Below, piece after piece: positions 33,643 to 46,246 of a stretch of DNA of 64,000 bases. Every line of letters begins with the position of its first letter. Position 1 is the stretch's first letter. The stretch lies in assembly GCA_933822405.4 (NCBI GenBank), contig CAKOGP040001825.1:310001-374000 (forward strand), given 5' to 3'. A program made the position numbers and the translations under genes. The notes beneath the pieces are model-generated. The model saw nothing but the letters and a program-made list of their open reading frames with translations. It was not told the origin of the DNA and did not search any database. Source of the DNA: Cylindrotheca closterium (taxonomy: Eukaryota > Bacillariophyta > Bacillariophyceae > Bacillariales > Bacillariaceae).

Positions 33643-34133
33643 GGTCGGTGATGTTCAGCTGGTGATGTTACAGCCTTTTGTTGCTGTCAGTCAAGCTAAT
33701 CAAAGCTTTGGAAGATATCCCTTATGTAAATATCTCGCACCAAACGAGAAATCCTTGAATGTGGATCTCGGCGGGCTGGCTATTTTTCTTGCTGTGCGAT
33801 TGGTCGAATCTACGGAAAGTGAGACTTTCGAGCAAAAACGACATGGGAGTTCGAAATGTTTCGCGCGATATATGCGCCGGTACAATTATTTTACTGAATT
33901 TTGCGTATTGTTTCTCTGATGCGAGCTCCATCACTTTTTGCGGTGGACTCTTGGGTGGACACGCGGCAGTGAGTAGTAGTGCGCGACACTGATGCCAGAC
34001 AGACATTCAGTTTGGCCGTTTTTGCATTCCTCACGTTTGAAATTTTTAGCTCGGCACAAGTTCCATCACGAAAACGGACTGAAAGAAAATCGTTCCATGC
34101 AACTAGCAAATTTCATCCCAAACAACCACCACC
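33643..34133. promoter_or_regulatory. Divergent spacer between the deacetylase and kinesin genes
   Basis: 491 bp between two divergent start codons. Short frames run through it on both strands but none has domain support. It probably holds a bidirectional promoter; no TATA-like box or repeated motif stands out. Confidence 0.4.
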
Positions 34134-37100
34134 ATGCCGCCTTCTAGCCCTTACAGGGCAAAGCCTAGTCCTTCTAGGCCAAGACCTAGTCCTGCTAGGC
34201 CAAAGCGTCAGACCAGTGAAGATGGTAAAGAGGGTACCGTAGGTAAGACTCCTGATAGCTCAAGAACCATGACGCAACCTTTTAGACATCAATCACTGAC
34301 GCTTGCATTCGTTTTCTAGTTGCTATTCGTATGCGTCCCCTCAACAACAATGAGGAAGCCAAACAAAGAGTCTGGCAAGTAATGCCCAAGAACAGTGCAG
34401 TTTTTCAGACCAACAGGAATGGGCAACCTCTTGACAGAATCGCAAACAAAACTTACTTCAACTACAACAAGACTTTTGGTGAAGACGCCACAACGGCTAA
34501 AGTGTACGGCGATGTCGCTAAGCCGATTGTTACTTCTGTAGTGAATGGCTTGAATGGAACTATTTTCGCCTATGGACAAACTTCCTCTGGAAAAACATAT
34601 ACGATGCAAGGATCGGGAAGCATCGAGGATGGATCCCACTCCGAAGGTGGTATAGTCCACATGGCAGCAAGAGATATCTTTTCCCACATCGAATCGAATC
34701 AGGATCGTACTTTTCTTGTGAGAGCTAGTTTTTTGGAAATTTACAACGAGGATGTTAGAGATTTACTTTCAAATTCGACGGAATCGCTACAGATTCGCGA
34801 GGATCCCCGCCATGGAGTATTTGTTCAGTGTAATGAGGAACCCGTGACAAATTTTGAAAATCTCTTGAACATTTTGTTCCATGGCGAAAAGTCTCGGCAA
34901 GTTGCCTCAACTGGTATGAATGAAAGATCATCTCGAAGTCACACGATATTCAGAATCACAATTGAGAGCTACGAAGATGGGGATGGTACCAGTGATAAGG
35001 AAAAAGAGAATGATTCTTCTCGACGTAATGGTCCTGTCCTAGTTTCTACATTAAATTTGGTGGATCTAGCAGGTTCGGAGAGCGTCCGACACACTGGTGC
35101 ATCTGGAGACCGCCAAAAAGAGGGTGGGATGATCAATCAAAGGTTAGTTTTATATTTCTGATACACGATTATTAATGAATTCCACGACTAACACGGGATG
35201 TTCCGCAGTCTCCTTACTCTATCTCGAGTCATTCAAGCCCTTGGTAATCCAAACCAATCCCATGTAATGTTTCGAGACTCCAAGCTGACCCGATTGTTGC
35301 AACCTGCACTCTCCGGAAACGCCAAAATGGCTGTTATTTGCTGCGCCACGCCATCTGAACTGTATCTTGAGGAAACTAGATCCACGCTTCAATTTGCATC
35401 TCGTGCCAGCCTTGTCAAGACAAATGCACAAGTGAATGAAGTGGTGGACGATAGATCAATGGTCAAGAGACTCCAACGCGAAATTGCCGAACTTCAGAGA
35501 AACAGTACCGTGCCAGGAGCTGAAGAGATTCAGGCGGTTGAAGACAAAGCCACTAAGGAAGCGAAGGCAAATCTTGCCCGTCTGACATCGTGTCTTTTGA
35601 ATGCTGGACACCTCTTTGCTCCCACTGACAACAGGAAGAATGCTATGATACTTTCACCAGCAGCTGCACAAATAAAGCTGAGAAAAAGGCGTCAGTCGGA
35701 CGGATTCTTGTTCACCAGCATCAAGTCACCGCTGAAGCTCAGTCAGCAACTCAATATCGCCCCATCGACAGAACCAAAGCGAAAAAAGACGAGACAAGTC
35801 CAACAGCAAGCTTCGCCAAAATCACAGCTAAACATCGTTCGGGAAGCTTTATTGTCAAGATCTCAGTTTGCCCTATCCCTTCAAGACACTGTGTCGAATT
35901 TGAAGTTTGTCATTCAGGATGCCGAGCAGCGCTTCAAACAAGAAAAAGAATCAAGTGACTCTAAAATGATTGAGTTCCAAGAGCGATATGACTCACTGCA
36001 ACAAGAGCACAACCAAACTCAGACATATGCAAGAGACGAGAGTGCAGCTATGAAGCAGCAAAACTCTGAGCTTCAGCAACAGCTTGAACAAATATTGTCG
36101 GACTTTAATGGCCAGAAGCAGCAAAATGAAGCAAAGATGGCCGAGTTGGGAACCCTTCGAGTCGAAATATCCAAAGTAGAGAGGCTTCTTCGGGAAAAGG
36201 AAGAAAAGGCTCGCGAGAAAGATAGACAACTCGCGGAGACTACAGAGCAACTTTCGACATTCAAAGTTGACCAAGAATTGATGCAAGAACGGTTGGAACG
36301 GCAGCAAACCGAAATCGCTTCGCAGGCCGAAGCCCAACTGGTAAAAACACAGGCTTTGCAAGAGGAAATCAATCGGCTGAAACAAGATGGCGAAACCAGA
36401 ATCAATGAACTCAGAGAACAATTGGAGGAGTCAACAGCAAGGCTTCTTGAAAGTGAAGATGTAGCTGCTACCAAGGTGTCTTCTTTGGAGTCGCAACTCG
36501 AGCTGAAGCAAGAGAAGATGACGGAGATGCAGTCTGAATACGAAATGACCTGTGCTCAAAAAGATACTATGCAACAAGAACTCGAAGAAAACCTGCAATC
36601 TTGCCGGATTGAACTCAAAACAGTGGCAGCTGAAAAACGACAGCTCGAGAACGACAACGATGGGCTGAAAAGACAGCGTGAACTTCTCGATGAAAAGATC
36701 AAAGAGCTAGATTTGTCGGTTGAGCAGCAAAATGCGGAAATCATGGATCTCGGTGCGCAGAAGAATGATCTTGCAACGAAACTCGAGACTGCAGAGACTG
36801 CATTGGAAGACGCTGAGGAAGAATTTGAGATCACGCGAGCCGACATGACCAGTCGAATCGAAAGTCTTGAAGAAAAGCTAGGGGAAACTGAGACAGAGAA
36901 TACCGAAGTAAAGCAGGAACTCCAAGATGCCAAAACTCAAAATGATGTCATGGAACAGAAGATTATTGAGCTTACAGTCAGTGTCCAAGAGCAGCAAGTA
37001 CAAATCGAGAAGCTTGATGCGGATAAAAGCGGTGTTGCAGCAAGACTCGAGACTGCAGAGACTACATTGGAAGACGCTGAGGAAGAATTTGAGATCACAC

Positions 37101-40100
37101 GAGCCGACATGACCAGTCGAATCAAAAGTCTTGAAGAAAACCTAGTGGAATCCGAGACAGATAATACCCAAGTCAAGCAGGAGCTTCAAGATTCCAAAAC
37201 CCAAAATGATGTCATGCAACAGAAGACTACAGAGCTTACAGCCCGTATCCAAGAGCAGCAGGTGCAAATCGAGAAGCTCGATGCGGAGAAAATTGACCTT
37301 GCAGCAAGACTCGGGACTGCAGAGACTGCATTGAAAGACGCTGAGGAAGAGTTTAAGATAACGAGAGCCGATATTACCAGTCGAATTGAAACTCTTGAAG
37401 AAAAGCTAGCGGAATCTGAGACAGAGAATACCCAAGTCAAGCAGGAGCTTCAAGATTCCAAAACCCAAAATGATGTCATGCAACAGAAGACTACAGAGCT
37501 TACAGCCCGTATCCAAGAACAGCAGGTGCAAATCGAGAAGCTCGATGCGGAGAAAATTGATCTTGCAGCAAGACTCGAGACTGCAGAAACCGCATTGGAA
37601 GACGCTGAGGAAGAATTTGAGATCACACGAGCCGACATGACCAGTCGAATCGAAAGTCTTGACGAAAAGCTAGCGGAATCCGAGACAGATAATACCCAAG
37701 TCAAGGAGGAACTTCAAAATGCCAAAACTCAAAATGATATCATGCAACAGAAGACTACAGAGCTTACAGCCCGTATCCAAGAGCAGCAGGTGCAAATCGA
37801 GAAGCTCGATGCGGAGAAAATTGACCTTGCAGCAAGACTCGGGACTGCAGAGACTTCGTTGGAGGACTCGAAGGAAGAATTTGAGGTAACGAGAGCCGAT
37901 ATTACTAGTCGCATCGAAGGTCTTGAAGAAAAGCTGGGGAAATCCGAGACCGAGAATACCCAAGTTAAGCAGGAGCTTCAAGATACCAAAACTCAAAATG
38001 AAAAGAAGACTTCAGAGCTCACAGCTAGCGTTCAAGAGCAGCAGGTGCAAATCGAGAAGCTCGATGCGGAGAAAAGTGAACTTGAAACAGCACTCAAGAG
38101 CGCAGAGACTTCACTGGAAGACACTAAGGAAGAATTTGAGGTAACGAGCGCGGAGATGACCAGTCGGATCGAAGATCTTGAAGAAAAGCTGCAAACTGCA
38201 GAAGCAGAAATCGTTGAAATGAAACAGGAATTGGAAGACACCGTTTCGCAGAATTGTACCTTGCATAAAGAGCTAGAGGACAAGCTTCAATCGATTTCCA
38301 AAGAAAAGGAACAGCTAGAAGCGAATTTTATTGATGTTGGAGCCGAGAAAGCTGATTTGCAAAGCCAACAACAACTTCTGGAAGAGAAGATCACAGAACT
38401 GACGTTCAGCGTTGAGCAGCATCAGACGGAAATTGAGAAGCTTCATTCCGAAACGAAGAATCTTGAATCAATACTCGACGAAGCGGAGAAGTCATTGGAA
38501 GATTCCGAAGAACAACTAGAGATCACAAGAACCGACATGGCCCTGCGTTCTGAAGCTTTGGAGAAAAAGCTGAAGATCGCTGAAACAGAGACAACCGAAG
38601 TCAAGAAGGAGCTGGAAGACAGTAGACATCAAAAGGGCGATATGTGCAAAGAACTTGAAATGAAGCTGGAATCACTTGAAGAGAAGCTAGAATTAATGAC
38701 AACAGAAAATACGGAACTTGAAGGAAAACTTGCAGAAAAAGTGGCAGAGATTAACGAGCTCCAGAATCAACATCAGCAGTCCGAATTGAAGATCACGGAG
38801 CTGACATCGCATACTGAGCTGATCGAATCAGAAATTGAAGAGATCAAAGCAGCTAAGGGCAAACTCGAAGCTAAGCTCGAAACCGCGGAGGCGTCTCTAC
38901 AACACTCTGAAGAACAGCTGAATATCACAAGGGCGGATATGAGCAGTGAAATGGATAGTCTTGATGAAAAGCTGAAGGAATCGAACGCCGAGCTTGCTCA
39001 AGTCAAGCAAGAACTCGAGAAGACCACGGCCAATCATGGCGTCATCTACCAGGAGCTTGATAACAAGCTTGAATCAATGTCAGAAACGAAGGCACAGCTA
39101 GAGGGTGAGCTTGCCGAAGCAGCCCAAGGGAAGGAAGACTGTCGAGTTCAAGAAGAAAAGTTGCAAGAAAAGATCACAGAGCTAACGAGCAGTCTTGAGG
39201 AAAAAGAAGCTGAAATCAAGCAACTCAATATGGACAAGAACGACATCGAGTCAAAACTTGTAAGCTCTGAGACCAAAATATCCGAATTGGACGCTCAAGA
39301 AGAAAAAATGCAAGAGAAGATCACAGAGTTGACAAGTAGCCTTGAGGAGAAAGAAGCCCAAATCAAAAAGCTCAATATTGACAAGAACGACACCAAGTCA
39401 AAACTTGTAAGCTCTGAGATTGCAGTCAAGGAGTCGGAGGACAAAATATCCGAATTGGAGGCTGATTTGAAATCGGCCATGGAACGCAATCTATCTATTG
39501 AACAAAAGCTCTTCTCTGAGTTGAAGGAGAAAGAGCTTTTGAAGATCGATTTCGAGAAAAGGAGCAGAGATGCGAACGAAGAGTTCAATGGTTTGCAGAT
39601 CGAGATTGCTTCGCTTCGAGTGGAAGTGCGAAATGCGGAGCAATGGAGAGGGAATGCACTCTTGGAGAAAGGAAAATATGAAGAAACCATCGAAGACTTG
39701 CAATCTTTACTAAATGAACAAAAGAAGGATACTGCTGTGCTGTCAAAGGAATGCGACGAACTCCGGCAGATGCTAGAAAAAGCAGCATATAACGGCTCTG
39801 TCTTGGAAGACAAAAATTCTGAGCTGTGGACTTGCGTTTCAGATTTGGGGGAGAAACTCTTTTCCATTGGAAATTTGCTAGCCGAAAGGGAGGAAGAAGT
39901 CGAAGACGTCAGGAGTCATTGGTACCGAGCTCTTCATGAAAACTCAGATGCACAGGTAGAGCTAGATGACGTGCAAAGTAAGATCCAATTGCTTGAGTCG
40001 AGTCAAGATAAGTATCGCCGCGAGACAGAAGAGCATATTTTGCAGTTGCAAGAGGGCGCCGAAATGGCAAATTCAAACAGGAAGACCGTTGTTGCTGAGT

Positions 40101-43100
40101 TGAGTGCCGTGGTTCAAGAGCTCAACGAGCAAAGAGCTCAGAATCAACATTTGGAGGATTCCAGAAAGGAATTGGAATGTAAGATCGAACGTCTCTCCAT
40201 GGATCTTGATAAGATAACCAGCAAAAGTAATAGCTCAAACGCGGAGGGAGCAATTTGTGAACTCAAGGCGAAGTTGGAACAGGCTGAAGCCACCATCCTT
40301 CAAATTCGCTGCAGCAATCAAGAGATCATTGCAGAGCAAGAAGAAGCGTACAAAGAATTGGAATCTCGTTTGAAGGAACTTTTTCAAGGTTTAGAGTCCC
40401 TGAAGGGGGAAAAGGGTGACCTGGAGGATCAGATCACTCAGCTCGAGAACGAGAAAAGAGAACTAAAGATTGCTTGCGACTCTTTGAGCAACGAGAAAGA
40501 CCAGATCGACATGTTGTTGGAACAGACAACTCGCGATTTAAGCGAGAACGAAGAGACGATCTTCCAGGCGACCGAGGCTATCAACGATCTGAAGGGTCGT
40601 TTGAAGGTATCCGAAGAACAGTTGCAGAATATTGCGGCAGATCACGAATCGAAGATCACTGATCTGGAAGACAGCTTAACAAGCTCTCTCAAGGAAATTG
40701 ATGTATTGAAATCGAAGAAGTTTGACATGGAGACTAGAATTGAAGAACTCGAGAGTGGTCTTGATTGCCAGCTGCAGTCATTGCAAGAAAAGCTACTTGA
40801 GACACAGTCTGAAAATGAAGAGCTCAGGACTCAAGCAGAAAATGTCAACACTGCGCAAAGTCGAAGTGAAGTCATGGAAATAAAAACGATGACCACAGCA
40901 ATTCTCGCTGAAAAAGATGCAGTGGAAGCTTTACTAAGTGAGTCACAACTGCAAGTGCATCAATTGGAAGAGCAACTGGATTGCGCTCGAGCCGAACATC
41001 AACAGGTTCTCACAAACACGGAATTACAACTTGATCAACAACAGAAAGAGTTAGAAGCTTTGATTCGGTCAAAAGATGAGGCAGAAAGCAGCCTTAACAA
41101 ACGACTCAAGGATCGAGAGCTTGAGAGAGATGAGGCAACGGCAGAGCTTCAGAAGCTATACAACAAGAATAAGGAGCTGAGTCAATCTATCGGAAGTTGC
41201 GTGACCAAAGAGAGAGAAACAGAGTTGGTATCCCATGTCTCAGATCTCAAACACGAAAACGTCGAACTCAAGCAACTACTGATTTCGGCCAACGAATCAG
41301 ACGAGCGCAGGAGAAATGAGGTTCAGAAATTGGAAATTGACTGTGCTTCAAAGTCACGCGAGTTGGAAGATGCATTCTACCGCCTATCTCAAATGGAGGA
41401 AGAGCTTCGGATGTTAGAGATCCCGCAGGAAAGGGACATCAACAGTATTCAAGAAGGAGTCTTTGCAGATTTACAAGAGCGTAAAGTGGAGCTCGAAAGG
41501 ATCCTTGAACAGGAACGAAAGGAGAGACAGCAGGCAGAAGAAGACTTGAAGCGGAGAATGGGCGAAGAACAACGCCTTTTGATCCATGAAGCAGAAGAAA
41601 ACTTTTGTGAACTTCGAAACACCGCATCTGATCTCAAGGCTAGACTGGAACAAAGTGAATCGGAGGGCTACCAGGCAAGACAAGAGGCAGAAGAACTTCG
41701 AGACCAAAACAAGGAAATCGAGGAGAAATGTATCACTTTAGAGAGCGCTGTATCGGATCTCAAGTCTGTGCTCACAGAACATGAGAACAAGATGTCAGTG
41801 CTTCAGTCTGATCTAAATAAAGCGAAGGCCGAATCCTATGCTCTCAAGGAAAATGCTATAGAGATGAAGGAACGGGCACGAAAGGCTTCAAGGGAAAGCG
41901 AGAAAGCGTTGAGGGAAAACCAGATTTCATCGGACGAAGTAGTGGTACTCAAACGCAAAATATCTAGCTTGGAATCTGATGCTGCTGAGAAACAGAAGCA
42001 GTATGAACGTCTTCAAGCCATGCTCCAAACTGCCCAAGCCAAAGCTGCAGGTTTGGATGTGGTGGAACTCGAAAATTCAATAAAGTCGAAAGATGAGAAA
42101 ATTGAACGCCTTGAACATATGCTAGTTCAGTTTGAAGCCAAAAGTAAGCGCCTCGCCGTCGAACTTGAGACGGCTAGAGTTCAAATTTACACTCAACAGA
42201 CTGCAGAAGCAGACGACGAACTCCACGAAAAGATTCTACATATGACTGCTCAAATGAAGAAGAAAGATTCCAGGATAAAAAAGCTTGAGCAAGTAAGATT
42301 GACAAAAGAGCAAGTTGAATCCATTAAAAAAATGAAGGTAAGAACATAAGAGCTGCTGAATCCACGGGTTACAACTTTCTAACATCACATCGCTCCTGCC
42401 CCAGGTTGACCACAAAAATCTAGAAGAGGAGTGCAAGCGTTTGCGTCAAAAATTGAAGTCCTCAGGTTCACCCTCATCTTCGTTGGAGGTGGATAATCTT
42501 CGTGCTGATGTGGACAATCTTCTGGCTGATAAGAAAGCGCTAGAGAAAAAGCTCAGGAAATATGTTACACATTGCCAGAGTCTTATGGATGATAAGGCAA
42601 GCACGATGGATGCTCTAAAGTCCTGCAACATCTCTGTCGAAAGCGACAGTGATCCCAACGAAGCTGTCATTGTTCTCTGTGACAAATACCGAGAAGCAAA
42701 ACGTTCGCAAGTGCTTTCCAAAGGAGGTGTGATTTCTGCTGAAGTTGAAAAGAAGAACATTGCCATGGTTGCAACGATCAAAGAGTTGGAAGATGTCAAG
42801 AGAAAACTCAGTGCTGAGGTAACGCAGTATCACAAAGAAATTGAGCTCCTGAAGGCGGCGTTGCGCGATGCAAAGGACGATTTGGAAGAAACGAAAACCA
42901 TGTCAAAACGAGAAATCAGCACCCTCAAAGAAGAGGCACTGCAGGCAATTTGTGAGAAAAAGGCGGCCAAAAAGAAGCTTCAGAACGTCCAAGCGGAACT
43001 GGAAATCATGCGAATGAATGCCAGCGTGGACAATCCGACAATTGACTTTAGTATCACAGACCTGCAACTCGCAAACAGTGACAAAATCTCACCATTCAAG

Positions 43101-43385
43101 CCAAAAAAGAAGGAACGAACCTTTGCAAAAACGGCTTTGTCGCCTAGTATATCAATGCTGAGCAAAGAGTCTCGCATGCCATTAGGTGACGCGACGAATG
43201 ACAAAGGGAATCCGAAACAATCAGGAGTGACAAAATCAGAGAAAAGCAACAGCATCTTACAACAACAAACAGAGAAACCTGTGCTGAACTCTGCTATCAA
43301 GATCGGTCTTGCACCCGGGCTTGGGGAAGCAGGGGAAGCAGCAATGTATGACGACGAGAACACCCAAGAGTGTAAGCAGAGCTAA
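34134..43385 (+). CDS. CENPE: CENP-E-like kinesin-7 with very long coiled-coil stalk
   Basis: Four exons, 34134-34242, 34320-35142, 35209-42337 and 42405-43385, give 3013 residues. A Ser/Pro/Arg-rich leader precedes an N-terminal motor domain (about 37-390): P-loop GQTSSGKTYTM, switch I NERSSRSHT, switch II LVDLAGSE, and FRDSKLTRLLQPALSGNA. The ATPase motifs look intact. Motor sequence, N-terminal position and giant stalk all match kinesin-7/CENP-E, a plus-end motor for chromosome alignment (human about 2700 residues). About 2450 residues of coiled coil follow, including six 88-residue tandem units. The disordered tail has SP sites and RMPLGDATN, a perfect RxxLxxxxN destruction box. The kinetochore role is inferred from family. 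Confidence 0.92.
36704..38280 (+). repeat. Six 264-bp coiled-coil repeat units in the kinesin stalk
   Basis: Units start at 36704, 36968, 37232, 37496, 37760 and about 38015. Each encodes a variant of ELTARIQEQQVQIEKLDAEK, then AARLETAETALEDAEEEF, TRADMTSRIESLEEKL and QELQDSKTQND. Units 3 and 4 are almost identical in DNA, so duplication is recent. Unit 5 is three codons shorter. Confidence 0.95.
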
Positions 43386-44575
43386 GTTTCCTTCTATTGG
43401 AAATTTATTTTATGGGCTAGCGCCTGCTTCATTCTCAATTCTGCTCGTCTAGGGGATAAACAATAGTAAAACAACGAACTACTGTACTGTACTCTTACTG
43501 AATTGCACCTTGCCACGAGTCCAAGCGGTCTAACGCCAATAATGAGCTTGAAATAATGAAGCGAAAAAAATGGGTGTGTTTGTGAGAAAGGTTTGGAAGG
43601 GGGGGGGGGGTTGGACAGTGCAAGGCTGTGCGTGAAAAGCCGAGACCATCCGTGAGGATCGTGTTGCAAGCACCAGAGGAACCTCCGTTTTCAACAAATA
43701 GTATAACAATATTTGGGGCTAATAGCCCCATATCTATTGTCAAACAGATAAGAACAGTTACTACACAAGATCAAAGCCAATAGGCGAAGAGAGATGAGGG
43801 ACATTGGATAGTGGTTGTATGCCATCGACAGGCCGGTCAGAAAATAATGATCCAGAACTGGTTGCGTTGCAGATTTTGGACTCACTTTTGATAAGGTTCG
43901 AACCCAGAGCTTCAGAATTCAAATTCATTTCTTTTTCGACGCGTGCCGTTGCTTCTGTACCCCGTACCGGTACCGTCCATGGTCCATTGGCAAAGCGAAG
44001 GAGCAGAGTAGTTGTAAAAGAAGGCCCCGATTGTCCAAAAATAAGATTGTTTTCTATTTTGGAGCATTCCAAATAGAGGCTTGAGCCCGAAAGAGGGCAA
44101 AAATTGGCAATGGTACTGGTAAACACAGTTTTCACCCAATCCACAATGTCCAAGTTCCGCGCACAGCAAACCAACTGATATCCAACGCCGATGGCCGGAC
44201 CCTGTCCAGGTGTTGGAGCGAATCATTATCAACAACAAGTTTTGTTAATGAGAAAACTACAATGGCATGTCTGCAAAAATAATTGAAAAAAGTAATTCTG
44301 ACAAAGAAGAAAAGAAGGATTCTTCCATCCCTTTCTCTCTTTATATTACTACATATAGTGTACAACTGGGCTAGCCTTCCTTTCAAAAACCGAGGATCCA
44401 GCCCATGTCTGTGTGTGTGTTTGTTTCTTTTTTGTCGTCCCCTCGTCAAGATACCAGAGGACAAACTAGTTAGTACATCCGAAACTATCAAAAGCAGCCA
44501 ATCTGTTTGTATTTCATTTTGGATTTCGGAGAGTGACCCAGCGATCCAAAATTCACTAGCCTTCTAAAAAGCAGT
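43386..44575. other. Spacer with an unresolved minus-strand open stretch
   Basis: About 1.2 kb between the kinesin stop and the RING gene stop. It includes a run of 12 G at 43599-43610. The minus strand stays open from about 44219 to 43761 and reads like ordinary protein (for example IVDWVKTVFTSTIANFCP and LLLRFANGPWTVPV), but it has no ATG near its start. Part of the plus strand is also open. It may be the last exon of an unrecognised gene, with an acceptor at the ACAG near 44208, or chance. Confidence 0.3.
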
Positions 44576-46246
44576 TCAACTTTCAAGGATGTCTGCATCA
44601 GAAGACTCGTCGTCGTTAGGCACTGGATCGTCATTGTTTCCCTCATCATTATCGTTTCCCGACACGACAGCCGACAAAGGCTCTGCCGCGTCATTGTCCT
44701 CCTCGTCATCTCCATCATCATCTTCCGACTCGACAGCCGAAAGGCGCTCTGCGTCATCTGTATCGTCTTCGACATTCGAGACTTCCGCGTCTCCACCATA
44801 GGCTCGATCTTCGTCATCCGTGGAAGCGTCATTTGGGTAGTTGTCGTCCTCCTCGTCACTGTAATCTTCCCCACCTTCCTCGCCTTCTGCCACCTCTGAA
44901 ATGTCGTCTTCCTCCTCACTACCACACTCTTCTCCCTCTTGTCCATCTAGTTCAATATCTTCCGCCACATCGTCTTCGTCTCCTTCTTCGTCTCCTTCCT
45001 CAGTTCCATTTTGATCTTGCAAACTGGCGGCAATGGCCATGGCCATTTGATCCTCTTCTGAAATCCCTCGCATCAACATGGCCGCCGTATCCAATGCCGT
45101 ATTTCTATTTGGTGGCACTTGTTGTCTACTACTGCCGGGGTAGGAAGAAGAGGAACTGGAAGATTCGGCCGTTTCCTCTCGATTATTGAAATAGTTGCGG
45201 ACCAATGGAAATCCATTCCGGGCATGTCGCGCCGGATCAAAGCCATCGGCTCCTCCACTACTACTTCGTGCTTCTTCTCCCATGCTGAGTAGAATGGCCG
45301 CCTCCAAAACTACCAAATCATCCAATGACTGAATTTGTCCGTTGCCACCTCGTTCAAAGGCATCGACAATTTGATTCCAATCCCTTCCTCCGCGACCGCG
45401 CCGTCTGCGAAATCTCGAGTTTCTGTTTGCACTAGAAGTCGAACGAGAATAGGCCCGTTCGTTTTCCATCCGGCGTTCCGCAGCTTCCGCCTCCACTCGC
45501 ATGGTCAAGGGGTGAGATAGTTGCGCCTTCATTTCAGCTTCCAAACGTTGCCGTTCTTCTGGAGTCATGGCGAGGGAGCCCATGGGATTGATATTTTCAG
45601 TATTCGTCGCATTGGAAGCAAAACTAGAGTTGAAGGATTCGGATCGGGCCCTCGAGAATTCTTGGAGCGACGATCCAAAATCAGAGCCTTCGCTGGCCGT
45701 TCCCACACTCTGCGATCGTTTTCGGGCTTCCGTGACGCGTTCCTCCTCCTTCTTTTGTTCTGCTAGTTGATCTTCGGTAAGCTTTCTTGCTACAGTGACA
45801 GTGACTTTGGGAGCATTGCAAAAGGGACAGCTGGCCGTCTTTTCCTTTTGGGGTTTGACTTGCAAGTAACACTCGGTACAGATATTGGCCCCGCAGCACT
45901 TGGTGACATTTGTTTCCTTGTAGTACAAAAAGCAAATGGGACATTCTTGATTGGCGTTCATGGTTCGATCTTCGCATCCTTTTTGTCGGGAAGCCAGCTT
46001 TCCGTCTCCAACCAATTTGCGAATGGCCTTGTCGTCCCATTTGCAATTGTTGTACAAACTATCGTTGCATTTGAAACAATGGCATTGTGGTTGTGATTGT
46101 CATTTAATTGAGAATGTTTAAAAGAGCGAACAAAGAAAGCAAGGGACTTGATTAGTAACATGCATGTCACACACATCCGAATCCATCGCAAAGCACATCT
46201 TCCTCCAGCCATGGATGGCATGGTCGATTTCTTCAAATTCTGTCAT
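44576..46246 (-). CDS. SIP5/DA2-like RING protein with UIM and acidic tail
   Basis: The main exon runs from 46058 to 44576. Its frame is open upstream to a TGA with no ATG, so a first exon is needed. The best candidate is 46173-46246 (starting MTEFEEIDHAIHGW), spliced by GTGTGA...GATAG over 114 nt; this donor is weak. The RING-like region (ECPICFLYYKETNVTKCCGA, then CTECYLQVK and CPFCNAP) resembles yeast SIP5 and plant DA2/GW2 E3 ligases. An Arg/Gly-rich patch (RFRRRRGRGGRDW) and a ubiquitin-interacting motif (SEEDQMAMAIAASLQDQN) follow. The last 150 residues are extremely acidic (Asp/Glu/Ser). A ubiquitin ligase that also binds ubiquitin is likely; substrates are unknown. Confidence 0.75.

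Noticed and set aside
45767..46096. 109-codon plus-strand frame over the RING exon
   Set aside because: Mirror of the Cys-rich RING coding sequence on the opposite strand.
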